Shown here piece after piece: positions 36,228 to 41,761 of a DNA stretch of 41,761 bases. The notes under the pieces are model-generated. The model was given only the letters and a program-made list of their open reading frames with translations. It had not been told where the DNA came from and ran no database searches. The stretch lies in IMG/VR virus record IMGVR_UViG_3300019886_000012, positions 1-41,761 of that record. One strand, given 5' to 3'. Within the stretch, counting starts at the first letter, position 1. Each line of letters opens with the position of its first letter. Made by a program: the position numbers and the translations under genes. The stretch comes from a virus.

Positions 36228-38344
36228 TAGAATCCAGTTACATGAAATCGTTTATTCTTAACATCAACTACGATTGCAATCGAGTTATAATTATTAATGC
36301 TATCCCACAAATCTTGAATCTTCCAAGTCAATGCTGGTAGTTGAATAGTGCCATTAAATAAATAAATTCCTGATGTGTCTGCAATCATTACACTATCAGA
36401 TTGTGAACTATTTTCAATAGAAGGACTTGCTGTAGAAATCCCCCTAAAACTCGGGGTTCCTACACTTTGGTCAATAGGATTAGCCGTATCCCAATTAATT
36501 GGGTCAAGTCCATTATCTAATGCAGAATATATTCCTTTAGACTTTGTAATGTATAAAACATCTCGAATAATACAAGTATTTGATACAAAATATCCATCAT
36601 CTTTATTAACAATGTATGTTTCAAGAGTTTTATCAAATGTCTCTGGCGTACCTGCATTTGAGAACCTAATGATTGAATTATCAGGTTGCTGCAATCCCCA
36701 AATTGCTAGTCGTGCCGCGTAGACATTAATACCTTGGCCAGAAGGAATGTTAGCTCGCACATTAAAAAGGTAATCGGCACTATCAACGAGGTCAGTAGCA
36801 AAAAAATCAAGAATAGTAGTGGTTGTGGTATTATCATTTATTACTCCCCCAGAAGTTCCAGGAACAAACCAATATGGCTCAGTTTGTCCTGCTTGTGTGA
36901 TAATAATATTTCTAGCAACTGTACCTGCTGGCCCTATTGGCAGCCCAGTGATATTTATCTGGTGCGCACCTGCCGCGTTAAAACTAATTGCAACGTGTGA
37001 ATCAACTGATGGATTAGTTAAGAATCCTGTATCAGTTTCATATACCACATTAATTTGATAAAGTCCTGCTGGAACATCACCAGTTTGTGAAGTCTGATAA
37101 AATACTTGAATTGTTACATAATCAATTCCAGCAGTTGCACCATTTCCAGGCGCACCGGTACATAACGTAGATATATTTATTCCAAATGAAGATGAATTAA
37201 TAATTGCTGGATTTAATCCAATTCCTAATCCCCAAGTATCTGTATCGCTTCCATAGGCTACATTTTGATTACCCGCCCAAGGATTAGCACCGAAATAATC
37301 ATTTGAACCGCCTACACCTGCTAATGTAATAGATTTATCATAAACTGCACTTGTACCTGAAATTTGCTGTCTATGAACCAATACACGTACCCCAACAACA
37401 GTAGCGGTAGCAGGAATTGAAAATCCAAAATTTGTCAATTCAAGAATATTTGAAGGGTTAGACGCGAAAGTATTAGGCATTGTAACAGTTGCATATAATC
37501 CATCATCTTTTGTCACATTACTAAGATTAGTCCACGCCGCGTCTGCACCAGATTGTGCCTGACTTTGTGAGGGTGCAGCAGCAGTATTTGCCGTGACAAT
37601 ATTCTGTGCTGAACCGTCAACCGCCGCCATTTGTGTTAATGAAGTCGGCGCGGCACCACCAGCTTGTTTAATTGTAGAATTGTTATTATTAGTTCCAGTT
37701 CCTACACCTAATTGTTGAAATTGTCCATCAACCCAAATTCCATCAGTCTCAACAACTGCTGAAGGATTAGCAATCGTAAATGTCCCTGCCCCTAAAGCCG
37801 TAATTGGCGCAATGATGTTATTACCTGCATTAGTCATCAATTCAATAGTCATTAATTGATTGACTTGTAATGCAGGACCGTAAACTAAGTTATAAGAATA
37901 TGTCGCGTTGGCTCCAGAAACTGCAACAGAACTGATTGCAACTGTTGACTGAGGATAATACAACATTATCAAATTGCCAACTGGACCAACTCCGTTACAA
38001 GGACAAATGAATAAACTTGAATAAAAGTTTACACAAAAGAAATCAGTCGCACCATCAACTGTGAAAAGTGGCGTATTGCTATTATTAAAATAAAAATTGC
38101 CTATCAAATCAATCGAAATGATAGGATTGGGTGTGCTATTAGTCACCCATTCAGCAAAATTATTTCGTGGAAAGTCTAAGTTATAACGGAGTGAACTTCC
38201 GGGGCGGATACCAAATTTACCCTTTTTAAAAGCATTATTACGTGAATCCCAAAAATGATCCGCAGGAACTTCTTCTTGAGTACCATTTTTATATAATCCC
38301 ATAAATGACTTAATTGGGATTTTTTGGCATTCAGTAAAGTTCAT
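36227..38344 (-). CDS. tail nozzle/tubular protein-like, 705 aa
   Basis: The first 60 residues (NGTQEEVPADHFWDSRNNAF, then KFGIRPGSSLRYN) look like the start of podovirus nozzle proteins. The C-terminal 200 residues carry repeated beta-propeller-like segments (NVYAARLAIWGLQQPDNSII, VSNTCIIRDVLYITKSKGIY). Between them lies an inserted Thr/Asn/Ala-rich module (about 190-420). The gene lies downstream of the adaptor gene, as in known podoviruses. The assignment is by context and pattern. Confidence 0.62.
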   Translation of the reverse strand: MNFTECQKIPIKSFMGLYKNGTQEEVPADHFWDSRNNAFKKGKFGIRPGSSLRYNLDFPRNNFAEWVTNSTPNPIISIDLIGNFYFNNSNTPLFTVDGATDFFCVNFYSSLFICPCNGVGPVGNLIMLYYPQSTVAISSVAVSGANATYSYNLVYGPALQVNQLMTIELMTNAGNNIIAPITALGAGTFTIANPSAVVETDGIWVDGQFQQLGVGTGTNNNNSTIKQAGGAAPTSLTQMAAVDGSAQNIVTANTAAAPSQSQAQSGADAAWTNLSNVTKDDGLYATVTMPNTFASNPSNILELTNFGFSIPATATVVGVRVLVHRQQISGTSAVYDKSITLAGVGGSNDYFGANPWAGNQNVAYGSDTDTWGLGIGLNPAIINSSSFGINISTLCTGAPGNGATAGIDYVTIQVFYQTSQTGDVPAGLYQINVVYETDTGFLTNPSVDSHVAISFNAAGAHQINITGLPIGPAGTVARNIIITQAGQTEPYWFVPGTSGGVINDNTTTTTILDFFATDLVDSADYLFNVRANIPSGQGINVYAARLAIWGLQQPDNSIIRFSNAGTPETFDKTLETYIVNKDDGYFVSNTCIIRDVLYITKSKGIYSALDNGLDPINWDTANPIDQSVGTPSFRGISTASPSIENSSQSDSVMIADTSGIYLFNGTIQLPALTWKIQDLWDSINNYNSIAIVVDVKNKRFHVTGF

Positions 38345-38550
38345 TAAATCAAACCTTTTAACTTACAGTAAGTATATATACTTTTAAGATTATTTACATC
38401 AAACTTTTTATATAGGGAAGATACGTTACTATTAAAGTTTCTACGAGAAATCTTTAATTTACTTCTCATATCTTCCCTACTAAAAGAACCACCAACTAAT
38501 TTAAGGATTTGCCTTTCACGACTTGTTAATCGTTGGAGCAAAATATTCAT
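38344..38550 (-). CDS. LuxR/GerE-type helix-turn-helix protein in the late operon, 68 aa
   Basis: The ATG ending at 38550 lies two bases after the upstream stop; earlier in-frame starts would overlap that gene heavily. Residues about 8-62 match a GerE domain: LTSRERQILKLVGGSFSRED, MRSKLKISRRNFNSN, VSSLYKKFDVNNLKS. There is no sensor domain. A regulator between tail genes is unusual. A related stand-alone domain lies in the early operon. It overlaps the nozzle gene start by one base. Confidence 0.72.
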   Translation of the reverse strand: MNILLQRLTSRERQILKLVGGSFSREDMRSKLKISRRNFNSNVSSLYKKFDVNNLKSIYTYCKLKGLI

Positions 38551-38551
38551 A

Positions 38552-38920
38552 TTAATCAGCCGCAGTTGAAGTAACTTTTTGCCAGTCGGTTGCGGCACCG
38601 GCATTTGCAACTTTAATATAATTCTTTCCTGCCGTAGATTGATAAACTGCACCGATAGGAAGTGTAGCAGGAACTTCTCCTAATACTCCGGCACGTGTAG
38701 TTTGTGCACCAACTGCAACACTACCAAGTGCAGTCCATACACCAGATGCAGAATATCCTGAAGGGTCATAAACAGCACCTTCAAAGACAAATAGTGTATT
38801 TGTTAGTGTTGAATAAGTCATTGTTCCTACATAACCTGACGTAGATGTAGGATCAACATTCTGATAAAGTGCTTTATAATGCCTCTGATAAGGCAGAGCT
38901 TCCTGTGGTAGTGGCGGCAT
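38552..38920 (-). CDS. hypothetical virion protein, 122 aa
   Basis: The start is set at the ATG after AGGAGGAATT; an in-frame ATG 24 bases upstream lies in the adaptor gene. The 122 residues are beta-rich and Ala/Gly/Thr-rich, with TLTNTLFVFEGAVYDPSGYS and YQSTAGKNYIKVANAGAATD. Such proteins resemble short fibre or capsid accessory domains. Its position between adaptor and nozzle suggests a tail or neck component. Confidence 0.55.
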   Translation of the reverse strand: MPPLPQEALPYQRHYKALYQNVDPTSTSGYVGTMTYSTLTNTLFVFEGAVYDPSGYSASGVWTALGSVAVGAQTTRAGVLGEVPATLPIGAVYQSTAGKNYIKVANAGAATDWQKVTSTAAD

Positions 38921-38933
38921 AATTCCTCCTGAA

Positions 38934-39608
38934 TTATCTTCCAATAATTAAATTATTTTGTCTGCGATAAGGTCTACGTCGAACTGGTATTGCTTGTTGA
39001 TTCTTCACATTTGCTGCAATAATCTTATCAAGTTTTACAAATGCTTCACCATCTTTAAGTTCTGCAAAGGCATTACGATTAATTGACTTCGCCGCGTATG
39101 CCGCAGTTTTCGGCGCGAGATAAATCTCACCATTAATAAATCCAATAGTATCAGATGTGGACTCTACCATTGGAAGGCTTGCTTCATAATCAAGTCGAAT
39201 ATCTTTATTAGCTGTAGCACCAACAAATACTAGGTTTTGACCTTGCCATAACCAATAATTTAAGTCTTGGTCTGGTTGATATGAAGGCTCCCACTTCTTT
39301 CGCAACATTTCAATGAAATCTTCAAACTGCGCACCTGCATCACGTTCCCATAATTTAACTGGAAGTACTATATCAGATGGAATAGCTGGTGTAGTGGCAG
39401 GTCCAATGATTGTTGAACCTGCCATGAAGTTTGGAAGAATAATAGTCTTGTCAGTTGTTGGTAATCCATTTAAATATAATTCAATGGACAAATCACGATA
39501 GGCTTCTTGAAGAAAAGTAATTAATACATCATCCTGCCAGAACTTTCTCTGAGAATCATTTAGATGTGTCGCAGCGGTTTGAAGAACTTGACCAACAGTG
39601 ACTATCAT
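38934..39608 (-). CDS. head-tail adaptor-like protein, 224 aa
   Basis: The first 60 residues give the typical adaptor pattern: an N-terminal helix (VGQVLQTAATHLND), then KFWQDDVLITFLQEAYRDLS and a loop. A beta region follows (about 75-165, with DIVLPVKLWER and QNLVFVGATANKDIRLDYEA). The Arg-rich C-terminal tail (PVRRRPYRRQNN) fits insertion between subunits. It should sit between portal and nozzle. A GTGGAT site precedes the ATG. Confidence 0.7.
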   Translation of the reverse strand: MIVTVGQVLQTAATHLNDSQRKFWQDDVLITFLQEAYRDLSIELYLNGLPTTDKTIILPNFMAGSTIIGPATTPAIPSDIVLPVKLWERDAGAQFEDFIEMLRKKWEPSYQPDQDLNYWLWQGQNLVFVGATANKDIRLDYEASLPMVESTSDTIGFINGEIYLAPKTAAYAAKSINRNAFAELKDGEAFVKLDKIIAANVKNQQAIPVRRRPYRRQNNLIIGR

Positions 39609-39611
39609 TTA

Positions 39612-39800
39612 TTATCCACCAGTGTATTCTTTATTTCCTATATGAGTCAGAACTGGACCTTTATAACTTGCTCCATGAATCCAGTTCATTTGCTCACAAG
39701 AATTCCACCATTTCATTATTTGTTCTGCATCAGCACCTTTAGCAAATGAAGATGAACCATCACTATATTTAATTTCTATAGATATAGTAGTTTTGTCCAT
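39612..39800 (-). CDS. small hypothetical protein, 62 aa
   Basis: The 62-residue product starts after GGAG. It has two beta strands (TTISIEIKYSDGSSSFA), a helix with Trp/Cys (EQIMKWWNSCEQMNW) and a Gly-rich end. No family is recognised. It lies between the adaptor gene and a zinc-ribbon protein, so a neck or capsid accessory role is possible. Confidence 0.5.
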   Translation of the reverse strand: MDKTTISIEIKYSDGSSSFAKGADAEQIMKWWNSCEQMNWIHGASYKGPVLTHIGNKEYTGG

Positions 39801-39802
39801 AA

Positions 39803-40465
39803 TTAAACTCCCAATGATGCAAGTTCATTAGCCAAAGTAAACTTTTCTTTATATTCTTTAGGTTTAAGAATAGTCTTGCAATTAGGACACAACATTGCAG
39901 CCTTATTAATCATAGTTGTGCAAGCAGGGCATGGAATATTTGTTAGCAAATCAGGATTAGTTTTAATTGCCTCATTCCATTCACGTTTAAATCCTAAAGA
40001 TTCACACGCGAATCGTTGAAGATTAGAAATTGCAGAATGTCTATGATTAGATTTCGTCCAATCATCATCTGCCAACTTAACCAATTCAAGGAACCAACGA
40101 TGTTGAATCTCTTTTGCAGCTTGAATCTTATCAAGAAACTTTTCAATTACTTCGTCAAGTTTAAATTCTCCAGGAACCCAGAAAATTCCAGGGCGCGCAT
40201 CTGCCGTTGTAGCAATCATACTTTGTACAAAATCTTCAACAATACTTTCTGCCGCCTCATAAGGAGAGACTTTTACGTGTATATACTTTGGGCGACGCTC
40301 CGCACCCATGTATACATCAAATCCAGATTCTCCAATAATAATGATTGATGGAGTTTTACCATCAGATTTTGGTATTGTAAAATCTCCAGGATGAAGTGTA
40401 GGCTTTTGTGCATTAACTTCAAAAGGTACTATAGAAACTACTGTTGCTTTAATCTCAATTGCCAT
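39803..40465 (-). CDS. hypothetical protein with C-terminal zinc ribbon, 220 aa
   Basis: The start after GGAGACGAATCAA (base 40465) is preferred over one 18 bases earlier. The N-terminal half is beta-rich (IIIIGESGFDVYMGAERRPK). The centre is helical with Trp/His/Asp (QHRWFLELVKLADDDWTKSN). The end carries a zinc ribbon, CPACTTMINKAAMLCPNCK. The family is not recognised. Zinc ribbons are unusual in this part of a late operon. It overlaps the upstream gene by 11 bases. Confidence 0.55.
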   Translation of the reverse strand: MAIEIKATVVSIVPFEVNAQKPTLHPGDFTIPKSDGKTPSIIIIGESGFDVYMGAERRPKYIHVKVSPYEAAESIVEDFVQSMIATTADARPGIFWVPGEFKLDEVIEKFLDKIQAAKEIQHRWFLELVKLADDDWTKSNHRHSAISNLQRFACESLGFKREWNEAIKTNPDLLTNIPCPACTTMINKAAMLCPNCKTILKPKEYKEKFTLANELASLGV

Positions 40466-41015
40466 TTGATTCGTCTCCAGCATTTAAAATAAGCCCACCT
40501 GATTTTAATCTATATGAAAAATCAGTTTGACCTTGTTCCTCAATCATTTCACGGTTTGAATCAATTTCTTGTGTTTCTTGTTCCTCAACCATATCGGATA
40601 GAATATTGCGTATTTCATTAGGATTTAATGGATTCATTGATATTTTAATTAGTCGTTCACATACATCAATACGCGGAGGAAGTGCATTAAATTGATTTTC
40701 AAATACATAAAGTGGTTCATAAGTACCTTGCCACCCGAATGGAAGTTCCTCATTCGGGTGATTTGTTGGGGGTACAAATCTTTCAAGTACCCATCGACGC
40801 GGAAGATAACCATACTTAGGAACACATTTAATTCCTATATAATTACGAATAAATATTTTACCTAAAAATTCCGCAAATGTACCTTTACGCATTTCACGTT
40901 CATCATCCGACCAAACTACTTGGAATAATGGACGTTCATTATCACTTCCATGATGACGTATTACTTTATTAATCTCTTGTACAGTATTAAATTCTTCTTG
41001 TGAATAAGTTTTCAT
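40455..41015 (-). CDS. hypothetical protein, 186 aa
   Basis: The frame is open further upstream through the hairpin, but the ATG ending at 41015 is the first sensible start after it. No ribosome site is clear there; the upstream bases read CTCCTTAATTATATT. The 186 residues contain KVIRHHGSDNERPLFQVVWS, a Tyr/Pro/Arg-rich middle (VPKYGYLPRRWVLERF) and an acidic Glu/Gln-rich stretch near the end (DMVEEQETQEIDSNREMIEE). No family is recognised. It follows the capsid gene, so it may be a capsid-associated protein at reduced expression. Confidence 0.5.
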   Translation of the reverse strand: MKTYSQEEFNTVQEINKVIRHHGSDNERPLFQVVWSDDEREMRKGTFAEFLGKIFIRNYIGIKCVPKYGYLPRRWVLERFVPPTNHPNEELPFGWQGTYEPLYVFENQFNALPPRIDVCERLIKISMNPLNPNEIRNILSDMVEEQETQEIDSNREMIEEQGQTDFSYRLKSGGLILNAGDESNGN

Positions 41016-41020
41016 AATAT

Positions 41021-41050
41021 AATTAAGGAGGGAGTTTTTAAACTCCCCCC
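41021..41050 (-). terminator. hairpin after the capsid gene (attenuator or terminator)
   Basis: On the minus strand GGGAGTT (41041-41047) pairs with AACTCCC (41030-41036) around a short loop, extended by G:C-rich flanks, then followed by TTAATTATATT. It is 10 bases after the capsid stop. The T-run is broken, so partial termination that lowers downstream expression is likely. Confidence 0.6.
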
Positions 41051-41059
41051 AACTCCAGA

Positions 41060-41761
41060 TTAATAACCAGACGGAATTGCCAAGTTCTTGATGTAAGAAC
41101 AAAGTCCAGGGTTCTTAACAAAAACATTGAAACTAGCAACGAGATAAAAGATTTGAGACGCGTTCAAACCACCAGAAGTTCCATAAAGGTTAAAGAATTT
41201 ATTACCATTCTTATCCTTATAGAATTCACACTTATGAAGTTCTGAACGACCCCATTGGTCCATATCAATAAAATCAATACGACTTCTATCCCAATTACGA
41301 GAAAGTTTTACTGGCGCACCAGCAAGTCGCATCGTATCATTAAAGTAAAGGTCAAGTGCTTCATCCTTTGCTTCTTTGATAATTTGAACTAAACCAAATC
41401 CCATTTCTTCATACGCAGATTGCTGTGCAACGTGCATCCACGCCTGAGTTTTCTTTCCGCGTTCCTCAATTCCCATTCTGTCACTAATTTTATTCAATGC
41501 CAAACGGGGTTGTGGATGTGCGAGAGGTTGACTTCCAGCATCAACACTATTAGCACGAACTTCAGGAGTTGCGGCGCGGTCAAATCCAAGCCAACTTCCC
41601 ACGGAAGAATCATTATCGTGATATATAGGACCAAAAAATGAAGTGGGCGGCGTACCTGATGCAGACGCGCCAGATACAACAACTTTATCACCACCAGTTA
41701 CCCCATTAATTTGTCCTGTTACCACACGAAAAATTCCGTTAGGAATATCAAGATAAACTAC
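41060..41761 (-). CDS. putative major capsid protein, C-terminal part (runs off right edge)
   Basis: The frame is open to the right edge, so the N-terminus is missing; 233 codons are visible. A beta-type start (GQINGVTGGDKVVVSGASAS) leads to a long helical region with KTQAWMHVAQQSAYEEMGFG and IKEAKDEALDLYFNDTM. The C-terminal part has SRNWDRSRIDFIDMDQWGRS and a final beta/alpha segment. Size, position before the adaptor genes and the following hairpin attenuator fit a major capsid protein. A different abundant structural protein cannot be excluded without the N-terminus. Confidence 0.6.
   Translation of the reverse strand, partial: VVYLDIPNGIFRVVTGQINGVTGGDKVVVSGASASGTPPTSFFGPIYHDNDSSVGSWLGFDRAATPEVRANSVDAGSQPLAHPQPRLALNKISDRMGIEERGKKTQAWMHVAQQSAYEEMGFGLVQIIKEAKDEALDLYFNDTMRLAGAPVKLSRNWDRSRIDFIDMDQWGRSELHKCEFYKDKNGNKFFNLYGTSGGLNASQIFYLVASFNVFVKNPGLCSYIKNLAIPSGY

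Noticed and set aside
1-41761. Diversity-generating retroelement or integrase-based lysogeny module
   Set aside because: No reverse transcriptase, template/variable repeat pair, integrase or classical repressor is recognisable, despite variable-looking fibre genes.

Overview
The window is most of the genome of a tailed double-stranded DNA phage (Caudoviricetes), best read as a podovirus-like phage with an AT-rich genome. It holds a large terminase, a portal, the C-terminal part of a putative capsid protein, a head-tail adaptor, a nozzle-like tail protein, Gly/Ala-rich candidate ejection proteins, fibre-like proteins and a complete replication and recombination module. I see no integrase, tRNA, rRNA, CRISPR or insertion sequence. 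The host cannot be fixed from sequence. Promoters are sigma70-like (TTGACA, 17-base spacer) and ribosome sites are GGAGG-like. The secreted FN3 proteins resemble FN3 domains common in Acidobacteriota, which is only a weak hint.

Layout. (1) Bases 1-9448, leftward: putative small terminase, large terminase, a coiled-coil protein, a lysis/membrane cluster (three small membrane proteins and an L,D-transpeptidase-like protein), a Lys-rich small protein, the portal, a secreted FN3 protein and fibre-like proteins running off the left edge. (2) Bases 9449-12568, control region: a strong leftward late promoter, a self-contained rightward three-gene unit with its own promoter and terminator, three small leftward genes each with its own promoter, then 778 gene-free bases. 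That stretch holds spaced repeats, a palindrome, a candidate small RNA, a 17-A tract, GGGCTA and CCTAAC repeats, a rightward promoter and a folded leader. It is the best candidate for the replication origin and early/late switch. (3) Bases 12569-25745, rightward: one polycistronic unit of about 32 tightly packed genes. It includes an SNF2 helicase, a Cas4/RecB-like nuclease, a Sak4-like ATPase, an SSB-like protein, a UDG-exonuclease-DNA polymerase split by a frameshift, a MazG-like enzyme, a DUF1599-like protein, a DUF3987-like primase/helicase and many tiny Cys-rich proteins. (4) Bases 25735-41761, leftward: capsid protein (N-terminus missing), adaptor, nozzle, tail proteins, a cassette of secreted fibre/FN3 proteins and three candidate ejection proteins.

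Read on the minus strand and joined across the two window edges, blocks 1 and 4 give the usual order: TerS, TerL, lysis, portal, fibre, [missing segment], capsid, adaptor, nozzle, tail, ejection proteins. The window therefore looks like a circular or circularly permuted genome cut between fibre and capsid genes, with an unsampled gap.

The most unusual features are five Sec signal peptides in the fibre cassettes, the -1 frameshift splitting the UDG-polymerase, repeated gene-junction DNA in the early operon that encodes both a protein tail and the next ribosome site, a zinc ribbon in the portal, and the RNA-like structures in the control region.
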